From contig CM024183.1 in assembly GCA_013433145.1 (NCBI GenBank), positions 7,607,703 through 7,671,702 of the forward strand: a DNA stretch of 64,000 bases, given 5' to 3'. Positions 22,044-34,540 of this stretch are shown one piece after another. The notes below the pieces were generated by a model, which saw only the letters and a list, made by a program, of their open reading frames with translations, did no database searches and was not told the origin of the DNA. Made by a program: the position numbers and the translations under genes. The stretch's first letter is position 1. Each line of letters starts with the position of its first letter. The DNA comes from Ascaris suum. Its lineage: Eukaryota; Nematoda; Chromadorea; Rhabditida; Ascarididae.

Positions 22044-23504
22044 GAAGTGGCTGATGTACTTTTCCTCGATGGTTTGGAATAACAGGAAACATAGAAGTGT
22101 TCACCATGAAAGACTCTTAGATTAGTAAATTGTTCCATGTTGTCTTCTTCGTGAAAAACCCGAAGCCAGAAAAGTAGAGTATGTTTTATAGTTATTGTAC
22201 TTTTTGGACCGTTATTAAAAGTATGGTATCTTACGAAAAATTTTGATACGATGAAATCACTGATAGGCATTTTCCTTAGCGCTTAATTTTTGGAAGATTT
22301 GTTATCGGTTTAGTGCTGTTCGCCAAGATATGCGATATGCTAATTTTGGCAAAAAGTTGTGAATAATTAAAATTTTTCACGTACAACTAGGCGAATTGTA
22401 AGAAACTCCATTTACGCTATGAAATTTGAAATTTCAATAGTAAAAGGAATCACAAAGAAATATTGTTTCTAGATGATCCACAAATGATGAGGTTTGATGA
22501 TATGCAATTTTAATTGCTATCTGAAAAGCGTCGAAATTTTGACGGTTTCCGATTATTTTCCATCAAAATATCCGAACTCATCAATTTTCTTTCACCACTT
22601 ATTCACAAAACTTTCAATTCCTCTCTATTCTGAATGTAATCTTATCATAGCCTACTTCTTGAATTCTGCAAAATTAATGGCTCAGAAAGTGGAATAAACG
22701 CCACAACTTGGCCACTTCATTGGCTAAACCCTCACTCCTGAGATAATTTTTAGCGGCGAATTTCAAGCGCAATACGAAATACACGTAGAATTGTATAATG
22801 GAACTTTAGTGAACCTTTCTTTTCCTTCATCCCTTTCCACTCGTGATGTTACCAAAGGAATCTATGAGACGTTGTTTGCGTCGATCGGTAATAGATGATC
22901 TGCAAATGCTAGAGCTGTTTTTTGATCTCTGTGGATGAATTGTTCTGCCACATTCACTCTTTTGCAAACATATGGGCACCTTTTGCGCGCATTCATCGAA
23001 CAAAACGCTAAACGTTATGACCAATATTGTTGGCTAAATAGAGAGTGTTCTCTGCCGCAAACATCTTGTTGCAGTCTATTTGAATGCAATGCAATATTCA
23101 TTAGGGTTTTTTTTTTGCGAGCATGAAAAGCATCGTCAATAATATTTTACAGAAGTAATCAACGTAGTATGTAGTTTACGTTTATCATCAAGAAATGAAA
23201 ATAGTTTAAAGCTCATTTATTCATTGCTCTTCAAACCAAAATTATTTTGCAGACATATTTGATCCCTTTTTTTTCAAGCATTTGATAATCTCTTATTTAA
23301 TTGTGTTGAAATTTAATACCAACAACCTTATGTCATGATATCGCAGTAATACTTATTCTAAGTAAAGAATTTCTATGCGCTTGAAATATTTAAGCGCTTC
23401 GAGTTGTTGACAGGAGGGAAGTAAGAAAAAACAAAAAAAAAAAAAATAGAGCCTTTTTTGACCCAAATAACTCTATCTCAGTTCAATTATTCCGATAATA
23501 TCAA
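22044..23504. other. no gene supported
   Basis: Opposing short frames at 22827-23024 (-) and 22935-23126 (+) overlap. Neither shows a known motif or convincing splice context. Confidence 0.4.
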
Positions 23505-23747
23505 ATGTTTTCATCAATTTTATGCTGCCTTCTCGCCCACGCTCTTTCCCTAAACGTTACTGAAATTGCCCATCTTTGTGGGATGGTGATCAGAGGTTTT
23601 CTAGAGCTCATTACAGTCATTCAAGCAGCATTTCTTCTATCCCCTTCTTGCTCGGTACACCGTTCGAGCGTAATATGTAATACGCCATTTCCTCCTCGAT
23701 CTAAGTCTTGCCTTTTAAACAATGTGCGTGCTTATTTTATAATTTGA
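23505..23747 (+). CDS. unrecognised 80-residue frame with signal-like start
   Basis: The frame starts MFSSILCCLLAHALSL, which looks like a secretion signal, and remains open for 80 codons in a GC-richer patch with no opposing long frame. There is no recognisable domain and no splice evidence. It could be a small secreted protein, an exon, or chance. Confidence 0.2.
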   Translation: MFSSILCCLLAHALSLNVTEIAHLCGMVIRGFLELITVIQAAFLLSPSCSVHRSSVICNTPFPPRSKSCLLNNVRAYFII

Positions 23748-24417
23748 GACATATATGAGTTTACTGGTTAGGATACTTTTATGCGAGATGGTCTTCGTTC
23801 GAGGCCCTTTTTAACGAAACCCTAGATCATTTCCCATGATTCATCACCGTGTTGCCGTAATGTCGTGGTTTAGTGCTTGAAGGTAAAAGATTAGTGATAT
23901 GTTTTGAATAAAAGCGTTGTCCTTGAGTGTAGAAACGCGTCGTCGTTTTCGCCAAATAAATTCGCTTATTTCATTGCCTTTGTATCAGTTTGGAACCAGC
24001 AATCTTTTCTTGACGACAAGCCATTTGTGCTCTTCAAATGTCGTCTCACTAGTGAGGAGCATAGATCAGAGTATACCGTTGATTTCTAACACATTATAAA
24101 ATGGTGCGCGATTTAAAACAGTAGTAAAATCAATCGGAAGAAATATATATGAAAACAAAATTTTATCACCGAAAATAATTAAATCAAATAAATTTTCGAT
24201 GTCATCTTCAAAAATTATCATCTAATATCGATGTAAAAGTTTTTTTTCTTCGAAAGATCAACTATCTAGTGATAGCCCATCGAGAAATGCAACGTAACGA
24301 TTTAATGCATAGTGCTTTATGCATTTGTAAACTTCATTGATTGATTGATTTTTTTTTGATCGGCTTCTAGAGATTATGGACGCACACTACGTGGGACTGT
24401 TTAAGTTTCAGATTTAG

Positions 24418-24510
24418 GAATGTTTGAATTCACCTCATAGCGCTGAAATGTTGAAAGAAGAAGACGAGCTTCTAGATGCTGCTATTTCCAAGAAATTCGT
24501 CGTCGTGTAA
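24418..24510 (+). CDS. possible short terminal exon
   Basis: After TTTCAGATTTAG a 30-codon frame reads HSAEMLKEEDELLDAAISKK and ends with TAA. Its balanced, helical acidic composition is unlike the AT-rich background. Just before it, in another frame, MDAHYVGLFKFQI is also open, so this may instead be a frameshifted relic. Partner exons were not found. Confidence 0.25.
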   Translation, partial: ECLNSPHSAEMLKEEDELLDAAISKKFVVV

Positions 24511-25975
24511 ACACAAAGGCCAATAGTACATTCATCACAACAATCGTAACGAATTCATTTATTTGAATTTCGTCGTTCTCATTTTTAGATACGCTAAGCT
24601 ATGAGCATTCATTCACTAATAACGAATTCCATTGAACTGCTAAAACTTAGCAGATTTTATACACCTCTAGAACTAAATAAAACCCGCATAATATATCCAT
24701 ACGTTGTTTAATATATGCCCATGGGAAATGGCAACATTAAAATAAAGCACTTTTGTATAATTTTATTTGGTGAAAAATCCCTATTTTTTAACTTTTCTCA
24801 AAAACTTAGCATATATAAGTATCATTTTGGCGAAATTCTTTGAAAAAATGAGGATTTTCAGGCCATATTAGTGCTTTTAATTCATTTTCATAATGATTGA
24901 TGATTATCGATTAGTGATTACCGGATCCTAATCTGTCGCCACAATCAGGTGTGATCGCAGTGTAAATATTTAGCGCAGAATTTTCAATACCTCAATTCCC
25001 GATAAGTCTAATGTTTATCGTTCACAAATTTGCGGAAAGCTATAACATTTTCGGCTCTGTTCCTAGCTGTATATCGTGACCCGATCAAAGTGTACCTCGA
25101 TCTGAAGTGCAGCTTGATAGCCATTGTAAGTTTTAAATTGCTCGATGAATTTGCCAGCCATATAGATAAAAATACCAGATAATTCAAACTTCTGTTATGA
25201 AGCACGTGAATTTTCGTGAATTTTGCGTCACATATTAATTTACGGCTTTGAATCCAAAAAAAAGAAGGCTTTTGGGTACGAGGTTGTTCTCGAAAGCCCA
25301 TTATCGCTTTCCTTGAAATCACACGATCTGCATCGAGAGCAGATCTTTATCATTCAAAAACGTAATTCATTAGAAAGAGAAAAAGAGTTGAAATTTCATT
25401 CTTTCATTAGAAAGAATTGAATTTCATTTGGAAGATGTAACCTCATCACGACAAATGTACGTTAGACCTTCTCGCATATAAAAGCGTATTTTTTCCTTTT
25501 AAAATATCTTCTAATGGTGACAGACATTTCACAAGTTTCTGTGACTACAGTTTCCATACGGAAAGTTTTTCATGGCAAAGGCTAGGAATCAAGAAACCTG
25601 TCTAAAACAAATGCCCGCTAACATTTCAAAGAACTTTTGTTATATTCTATCATTTGTCATAGAGTTTTTAGTAACCATATTGTTTTGTAAACTCTTCTAT
25701 GTTTCAGCAGCAAAAAAAATTCCTTCTCATTTATTCGAAAATCTTTATTCTTGTGAATTTTACTTCACATTTTACATTTCTTGCAATTGCTTGTATTTGA
25801 AAAATTTTATAATTTCATTTAAATTCTTCTAGAATAATTCCCTCGGTTCGCATCAATTGCAAATCATGCATGATTCATTGTCAAAAAAAGTCTGTGTACG
25901 ATGTGAGAGGTAAATCCGGACGTGGAAGGGCCGTTCGTCCGAAAAAAAAAGGACCGAATTTTAATGGCATAGTGA

Positions 25976-26511
25976 ATGATTTTTTTCGTTGAATTATGTT
26001 CGATGGAGCATAAAATAGAGCCCATGGGAATAGAATTCCGAAAGCAAAGTTATGCGCGCTATGCGTGTAAAGGCATCTCCGTAAAGAGAGAATTTGACTA
26101 GAACAACCCCTACTCAAACATTGCTGCATTTGACGATCACATATTTTGTTCAGTGTTAGAAAATAACGATAGGAGATTGAGAAAAATCTTCGTCAGTGCA
26201 CTAACTGATGAATACGGTGACCATCTCATAAGGGATCTGTGGCGGAAAACGTTCCTCGAAACCTAGAAACATCGGAAATAGCAAATCTATTGCTGGAAAG
26301 GAATTCGATGCATTGTTAACGTACTTTTCTAAGCACCTAAACCGGAAGTAATCCGGAACTGAAGCTCCAGGAAAGAGAGGAATCTTTGGTATCCGCAGCG
26401 GAATGTCGACCCAACCTTAAACCATTGGTTGTGAAAAGAGGAAGTCGAGGAATGGCGAATGCAAGGTTATTAAGCTGCAATAGAAGAGTATCTTTATTTT
26501 TGAAGAGTTAA
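25976..26511 (+). pseudogene. broken unrecognised coding region
   Basis: From ATG at 25976 the frame is open to 26263, interrupted only by one TAG at 26099. It reads GIEFRKQSYARYACKGISVK before the stop and RRLRKIFVSALTDEYGDHLI and RDLWRKTFLET after it. A shifted frame then reads NLETSEIANLLLERNS (about 26255-26305). A third (26341-26511) reads NPELKLQEREESLVSAAE and ends with TAA. The residue mix is far from the Phe/Ile/Lys/Asn bias of random AT-rich frames. One in-frame stop and two shifts suggest a pseudogene or dead element; an intron model is possible but acceptors are poor. The family is not recognised. Confidence 0.45.
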
Positions 26512-29500
26512 TATTTTTGTTTTCTTTACCTTAAAATCCAATAATTCACTCGAGCTTATCCGTGGGCATCGTTTAGAATGTGTAGAAAAGTAAATGCTCG
26601 GTCAATGATTTCGTACCCTCTAATTCGTCAATAGTGGAAGAATTTTTCGAGCAGCTGACATATGGTAGAATGACTGAAAATGAATCCGTTTTCTATTGCG
26701 AATATTTTTGCGTGGGTTGTCGAGGAAAAAAAAAGAACGACATATGAACGATGAGAGTTACTGGCGATTTAAGACTTGATATTTTCATAAATAGTGCTGA
26801 TTCATACATAGCTGTACTTATAGCCACACCCATCTTCTTCGTACAAAAATGTGACAATTTCTCAAATTCTATTGCTGTACACTATAATAAAAATATGGAA
26901 CATAATTTTCGAATGCTAAAATTAAAATATTTTCTTCATCAATAAATAAATTAAACGTGCTTTTTATCGTGCAAAAATTTCGTTTCTCATCCGCAACGAT
27001 GCACGAATGAAAATCTCTTATTCGATAAAATTCATTGAACTATCGATTCTCGATTCGTAATTTTGTATAGGTGATACATTCCTCTCAGTTGTAATGAATA
27101 TATTCCAATAATAAAAATAAAAGGATGATTTTTTAGCAAGAAATTTTCTCTTCATAAAGTAAAATTGAAATAGAAAAAGAAAAATTTCTAAAAATTTTAG
27201 ATTTTTTTTTTTGATTTTCATGAACAGATAAAGTGTAGTAACGTTTATATGTTTAACCTGTGAAAGCAATCTACTTCTTAATTAATAACGCTTATTCGAA
27301 TACCGAATTTTAATGAAATCATCGATGAACGAATAAGATACATATAGAAAGAATAGAATGAATGCAATGGAAATGTCGATGATTGGAAAAAATATTCGAA
27401 CAAGGAAGTCTATCTTAGCTGAAGGGTGAAGTTAAAATCGGCAAAAGAAAATTCGTACGCCTCATGCGAAAAAAAAAAACACTCAGAGCTATTGACAGTT
27501 TCACCGGCAACAACTTATTACTAGCAATTTAATTTCTCTTATTAAATGGGTATATTTTGAGCGATAAAAAAAAGTCACTCGACTTTTTTTTAAAAATTTT
27601 TAGGTATATGAAAGTAAATTTATAAAATATTGTGCGAAAAAATTTATCGTATTTTTAACGGGGAAATTTTTCTCTTTCATAAACGAGTATCTATCGTTTA
27701 AACGAAATTTTCCGCTGCATTTTTATATGCTCTTCTAAGCAGTGATCAATTTATTGGATTTTTTTTTTTGTTTTTTTTTTTTGTTTTCAATACGCTTTCG
27801 TTCACGGCTTTGCAGATGATGTAAAGTGCAATCGTGCAGTATAGCATAGAGTGCAATACGGAAACAGATGTGCTGCTGTATATTTTATAGCATTTCGATA
27901 TCTATTGCAATCGATTCCATCAACTTTTCATTTAAATAAATTTGAAAATTTTCATCTGCACTTCGTAGATTTTCTACTCTCCCAGCTCTTGAATATTTAA
28001 TGAAAAATCTAGAATGATAACATGAAAGTCAAAAACAAATAGAGAATTAATGTTTTCTAGTGGATCAACTTTTCAGCATTCCATTTTATGTACAACGTTA
28101 TTTCTAGTCTAGTTCGAATATATACTGATCATGTCTTTCTATCTCGTTTAAAGGAAGAGCCATTGTAATGCTGGTCGAATATGTTGCATATACTAATAAA
28201 TGCAAATTATGACTCCAAATTCCGGTCTATGGGATGAGTTCGAATGATGGAAGCATAAAGGAGAGAAATTTATAACTTTGATTAGAGATCGATAAAATTT
28301 GGCACACTAAGTCGAAATTTCAAATTCATTTGAACTCAATAGCAGTTGAAAATGATCGCAAAAATTTCAAACTCATATTACAATATAAAAGAATATTTCA
28401 ATACACCGAAGAGACGATTTATTTTTCAATGTGGTTTCCCAGTGCGAAAATTTTCGTCAGCATTTATTCGTTGTAATGCACTAAAAGTGCGCAGTGTGCC
28501 ATCAATGCGCAGATATTTCACAATAAACGGAGTTTTTTTTTTTAATATCATTTTGAATTAAAATAGCTTTAAATCATTCTCAGCATATGTTCAAAAAAAA
28601 GTTGTTTTTTGTAGAAATTAGATTCATAGAATAACGACATTGTTGGTTATTGATATTTTAAGAACTGATTAGTTATTCACATGAAAGTATTCAAAATTAG
28701 TCATATTTTCTACTGCCATATTTTCCAATAATGTTCCGAGAAAAAGAAAATGCTGCATTCTGTACATTTAAAGTAATATATTTCCTTTTTTTTTTGATTG
28801 CATTTTTCGGCGTTCGCTCGAATCTATTCAAAAAATTCAACAACATATCACGTGCCTTTTACTTAAAGTTTATCAACGATAGGCATGAATAGAAACGAAA
28901 TATGAAGAGCAATTTATCAGAGAATGTCTACAGACAAACAAAAGGGATTCGAAAATTGCTGTAGCATTTAAACGTTTCTACCGGATGACTATGCATGTTT
29001 AATTTAATAGTCGATGATTGCAGTTATCTTGACAACCCACCAATAAATTAGATTAGCTGGAATTTGTATATGAATTTAGCACATAGATAAATGTATTAAG
29101 TCCATTACATGTTTTAATTCTTATATTGAAATATATTATCAATTGTCTTCCCTTCTTATTTGCTAGTTGATGTATAATTTCTAACGAACAAATGTGGTGC
29201 AGTAACGTATTTCTTTGCTTAGCTAATTTTTTATTATTTTCTATAATCACTGAAATAATTATTCATATGCACATTCGCGATACTTCCATAGACATGCAAC
29301 AGTGCGTACATTTTTTTTTTTTAATGACAGACAAGTAATAAAAATTTTCCTGGAGTAATATTAAATGATAGTTTTTTCATTCTCGCTCATTTCGCATCCT
29401 CTTTCTTGCTTGCATTGTCCCTCAAAATACTCGCATTGGCAATTTGCAAATGCTCAAAATATCATCAAGTTTAAAGAAGAAATCGAAGGGTGTTTTGTTT

Positions 29501-29859
29501 GTACATGAGCCGCCTAACGATTAGAGGCATTCTAATATTTGCGTTCTTTGCAGTCACTTTTTCTGGCAATATTGACTCGAAACATTCCGTCCATTGGATT
29601 AGAAATTTCTACCCAAAGAACATCTAAAAAAAAAACTTCTGCTTATATCTGTGAATATGATATTGGTAAAACTTTCCTTAATCTTTAATTTTGAATTTTG
29701 CGTTTCCGATCACTTTTTTTGAAATCTTATTTGCCATTGATCAAATACTCTTCTCTCGAATCTGCTTTCATTTAATAAAGTAATCTCATCTTTCAAGAAT
29801 TATATTGCATATATACTATACTTACATCCTGTTTTTTTCCACGAAATGTAGTGAAACGC
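26512..29859. other. AT-rich, no gene recognised
   Basis: There are A- and T-homopolymer tracts throughout. Around 27797-27840 a 15-codon frame contains GFADDVK, reminiscent of an RT active site, but it is too short to call. Confidence 0.4.
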
Positions 29860-30333
29860 CTATAAATATTCTGTCATTCGATATTGTGCAGTTTTGTCAT
29901 TGATAAGAGGAGGCAAATTTAATAAACTTTTATTTAAGCAGTTGATAGCCTTTATGGAATTTGTGAGTAATTGAAGTGTCCTATAAAAATTGTCGATAAA
30001 TATACAAAATGCTAAATTTATCAAAAAAAAAAATCTACATTCCCTATTAAAATAGAAATTTGTTGAAAGATCATGAAAGAATATTTCGATTAGACGGATA
30101 CAAGGAATGAAGTAATTGTGAATTAAACTAGACAACCTTGAACTATGCGACCTTCGAGATCGTTCATTTTCTACTCGTTGTAAAGTGGTCGACACTTTCG
30201 AGAGCAGTAGCATTAGAAAAGGTTGCCCATCTATACGCAGGTTACGAGAGTACATCACGCTGACCTTAATCGAAAACGATATATGTGTGAAAAAGGATAT
30301 AGCATGTAAGCAAAGGGCTTGTAGTAACCACAC
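29860..30333 (-). CDS. unrecognised 157-residue open frame
   Basis: An uninterrupted frame of 157 codons, long for this base composition. Hydrophobic ends flank a Ser/Arg-rich middle (NERSRRSHSSRLSSL). There is no known motif, and the second half has the Phe/Ile/Asn bias of noncoding AT-rich DNA. It could be an exon of a membrane protein or chance. Confidence 0.2.
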   Translation of the reverse strand: MWLLQALCLHAISFFTHISFSIKVSVMYSRNLRIDGQPFLMLLLSKVSTTLQRVENERSRRSHSSRLSSLIHNYFIPCIRLIEIFFHDLSTNFYFNRECRFFFLINLAFCIFIDNFYRTLQLLTNSIKAINCLNKSLLNLPPLINDKTAQYRMTEYL

Positions 30334-31383
30334 ACATTCACGAATCCTATAACACAGTACTTTTTTCTATCTTCTATCATTTGCTCTTTTACAATCTTGG
30401 TGTAAGACTGTATGTGGAAAGTGAATAAGTTGGATGCTTGACCGACATATATGGTAAACATTGAGAGTTGCCATTACTGAGTACCGTTTATCGTTTGTTG
30501 TTTTTTAAAGGTGGTGAACAGTTACAGACGGCAGTTCTCCATTTGCGTATTAAAGCAATAAAACAACATTTTCACTAAGTAGCGGTCAAATAGGCACAAC
30601 CAATTGCGTTGGAGTGAAACCTTGCAAATAGTTGAGGACAAGAGAACATTACAAATGGCCCTATTTACAGCAAAAGTTTTGCAATCTCAGTCAGAGATTG
30701 AAACCCGGGTTGCCGCTAAGCGGAGTTATTTTTGCTGCCCAAGTATCCATAACTGTTATCATCCTTGATCAAAAACAGAAGGAAGTGAAGAAGTACATAA
30801 GGAAAAGCAATGTGACCTGTTTTACATCATCTTACGATAACCCGCTTTTTTATACTTTCTGAGTTACCCTGCCGCAAGAAACCCACCACCATTTTGCCAT
30901 CTACTGAAAAGACCGAACTTTTTCCCAATCAAAACTGCTGAATTTTTTTGACACTCTTTAAGATGAAGTAAAATTTTGAATGTGAATTGAATAGTCCCTT
31001 TATCAAATCAAGGCCACCAAGAAGGCAGTATGCAGCACCGACTTCAATTAACTGTTGCGCCGCCTCCTACACTCAGCAATTGTTTTCCGAAGACTCTAAT
31101 GGAGTAAAAATATTCTTCATAGAATCGACACTAAATGAAAGTGAGGGAGTGCTAGTGAATTCTCAAGAAATTTAGTCAATGTTTTGTATGGTCACAATAG
31201 GAACGCGAAATTATCGGTTACTTTCAAGTACTGACGATTTAATAACTAATATTTGCAAGGAACATTTATCCGCTAGCGATTGATTCCTTTAATATGAAGA
31301 AGCATTTAACTATGCCAAAATATATAATTTCACGATAAGAAGAAAATTAAACGTGAAGTTTTTTTGCATATAAAACAAATGCT

Positions 31384-31809
31384 TTAACGATTCAGTTGCG
31401 TATTGTCCGTACTCAATAAAAGAAATGCTACAACCGTTTTAATTAAGACTATAAATATTTGCTTGTCTTTAGAAATTCTCTCTAAGTACAAATATGACAA
31501 ACGACTAGTGTGAGTATATCTTTGCGAAACATTTATTTCGCAATCATTATTGAATGTTGAGAGTGTCTTTTGAAAAGTGAAAGTTAACGCAAAAGACATG
31601 GGCGTGTACAGATGAAGTTCTCGTAATGGTAAAGATTGGTAGGTGAAAGGAATTGAACTGGTGATCGCGTAAATGGTGCGATAAATGTGTGCATACAATA
31701 TTTCTGGTTTTCGATATGCCAATCGTACATTCCTCACGTTTAACAAATAACCAAAAATGTAGAGTTGCGGCTGCTGCTGGCTGGCGTTAGCATTCACGTA
31801 AACATTCAT
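31384..31809 (-). CDS. unrecognised 141-residue open frame
   Basis: Starts MNVYVNANASQQQPQLYIFG and stays open for 141 codons. It is Tyr-, Thr- and Ser-rich with no recognisable domain. For roughly 34% G+C a frame this long is uncommon but not impossible by chance across 64 kb. Confidence 0.22.
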   Translation of the reverse strand: MNVYVNANASQQQPQLYIFGYLLNVRNVRLAYRKPEILYAHIYRTIYAITSSIPFTYQSLPLRELHLYTPMSFALTFTFQKTLSTFNNDCEINVSQRYTHTSRLSYLYLERISKDKQIFIVLIKTVVAFLLLSTDNTQLNR

Positions 31810-31962
31810 AGTGTGTTATTTTTTATATCATATATTTTTTCCACCCCCCCAACAACTATTTCGATGAGCGAATACATTGATTTCAGCAGAAATCTTTTTT
31901 TTTTTTTTGTTTTTGATTATTTTCATGAAATTCTTTTGATGATTAATTCAAAAAAAAGTTGA

Positions 31963-33801
31963 TATATTGAAATTGACGTTTCAAGATACAATTTTTTTTT
32001 TTTTTTGCTAAATAGCTTTATTTTCGATAAATGATTTTTAAATCAGCGATATGTTAATATTTTATTTTATTTTATTTTAGTTTTTTTTTTCTTTCATTTT
32101 ACTTTACTAAATCTCTGCAATATGATAGTTTCTCTTATTTTGCCACTGTCTTTAGATGCAACTAGATATTTTCTCTTTTCACTTTTCTCAATTAGAGAAC
32201 CATGCCTCACCTGTCGTCATCCACTATTTACGCTCGTATTTATCTCAACGTTCATTCTTCGCCTACGTCATGAGGAAAAAAGAGGGCAGCAGATACAGGC
32301 AAGACCTGAAAGATTCGAAAATTTGACCGTTTGAAATCGTTGGGAGACCCTTCCAGAATGAAAGAACAAATAGCAGCCGAAAAGTCGCACTGATATAACT
32401 CCTTTAGCGATAATTGGGATTCAAGAGCTTATAACAGTATGTTATATGAGAAGGAAACTCATCTTATCCATCAACGTTCTCTAGTGCTATTTCCCAGTTT
32501 TTATTGATTAAATCCGTACCAAATGATCACATTTTGCGAAAAATTACGACATTTGTATAAAACAATTTTGTTCCTCATTCCTTCCCCTTCTCCCTTACGC
32601 GTTTCAATCGTATTTTCAAGCTTTTTGAAGCTATTTATTGATTTCAACTTCCGAGACTTATATACTTGTAAAGAAGAAAGCCAATGTTGAAAGGCAAACG
32701 ATTGAACCGGCCAGGTAGTGATAAATTAGAATAATACTCTGCAGATAAGACAAGAAAAATTCAAAAAATTTTTTTAAAGTATTGAATTGTTATGCTGAGG
32801 TGATACAATTATGAACATAGCAAGCGCTTCTTATTCATTATCTACACACTAAATCAAAATAAGGTTGCGAATAAGTAAGAGATGCAAATTTTGATGATAA
32901 TTGTAAGTTTCTGCAATATTCTTGATGAATTAAGGCATAGATGCATTTCTAATAGAAATTATTACACACAAAGTGAATATGTTTTTAAAAAACTATAGTC
33001 GAAGTTTAGCATCATATCAGCCAGAAGTTTTGGCGAACTTACATATACATCGGTAGAGTGGAGATGCTGCTATTCGATTCACTTTCTCAGAAGTTCTCAA
33101 ATGTTATATGACTACAAACGCCGGTTAATGACTTTCCGGAACACTATCAATAGTGCCTATAAAAATCAAGTAGGAAACGAATACGAACTAGATAGAGGTA
33201 GGCAGTACCATTGCAAAAAAGACCTTCAGAAAAAAAACGGAGAGCAATGTCGCATTATTTTGTAGTGTAAATCTTTTTTTGAATTTTTACGCATATAGTG
33301 ACCAACTTTTACGTTCTATAAGTTACTTGAAAGCCGAGAGAAAGTCATTCGAACGAAAGGCATCTACAATGCTCCAATACTTTTATCATTTACAAAAAAA
33401 ACCTGACAACATTTTCCACTGAAGCGGTGTCAAATTCTACATATACTCCTTTTATGTGCAATCCTTGTAGGATAATCTTTCTCCTGCAGACTAACTTTCG
33501 CCATCATCGCATATTGAGCAAGTAAAACTCTGATATATCGAATAGCAAAGTAGATTTTTCCGGACATTGCTAAAATTTCCTTAAAGAACTATATTGTTAC
33601 ATTTATTTTTCAATGAAAAACTTTTTTTGGCGACATGGGTTTGATGCAAGAAAAGAAATATGAGGAGATATTTATGGAGCGTATGCGGGGGTTATCTACC
33701 ACAAGCTTTTTAGCATCAAACTGATAATATTTCTAGTTGCTTTCATTTGCAATTCTAGAGTTGAGAAATATATACACATAAAATATATTTAGCTAAATTG
33801 A

Positions 33802-33803
<2 letters not shown>
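31963..33803. other. no gene recognised
   Basis: AT-rich, with a short (TTTTA)n at about 32056-32080. One 70-codon frame at 32122-32334 has no distinguishing features. Confidence 0.4.

Positions 33804-33890
<87 letters not shown>
33804..33890. repeat. (TA)n microsatellite, 87 bp
   Basis: Perfect alternating TA. Confidence 0.97.
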
Positions 33891-33891
<1 letters not shown>

Positions 33892-34394
33892 CTGAAAATT
33901 TAAATAGCATTTTTAAAATGATCTCCCATATCCTCGTAATTTTCAAAACTCTTTCCCTCAATCTTTCAAGGTGCGTGCATTTTCGCACGAGAAGGTAAAA
34001 AAATTTTTTTTCTCAGCCAAGATATTATTTTTTTTGGCTAGTAATATGCAGTGCGAATGCTACTCGTTATCTGCTCCTGATAGTGTAACCATTCATTCAG
34101 CACAACGAAAGCGATAATAAAGACACAAATTATTGAGTATTGAACATTAGATAATTAAATAGTGCATATTTTTTAGCGCTTACAATTATCAATATCATCA
34201 ATCTGCACTCCGTTTTATGGGCTACTCAAAAAAAGCTTCATATGGCGCTTAAACTATACTCACTTCCATTATGTGGGTATGAAAGAGTTAGGTATTATAT
34301 GAATTGAGTATTCAAGATAATTGTGCGTAAGCGTAAATAATACATCAGGCATCTCAAATATACAAGAAAGTTGTTGTCGATTTAAAAACGTCAG

Positions 34395-34540
<146 letters not shown>

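Noticed and set aside
25881..26129. 82-codon minus-strand frame
   Set aside because: It lies opposite the better-supported broken plus-strand frame 25976-26511 and has no motif.
27797..27845. GFADDVK, a possible reverse transcriptase active site
   Set aside because: Only 15 codons are open and no neighbouring RT motif was found; chance is likely.
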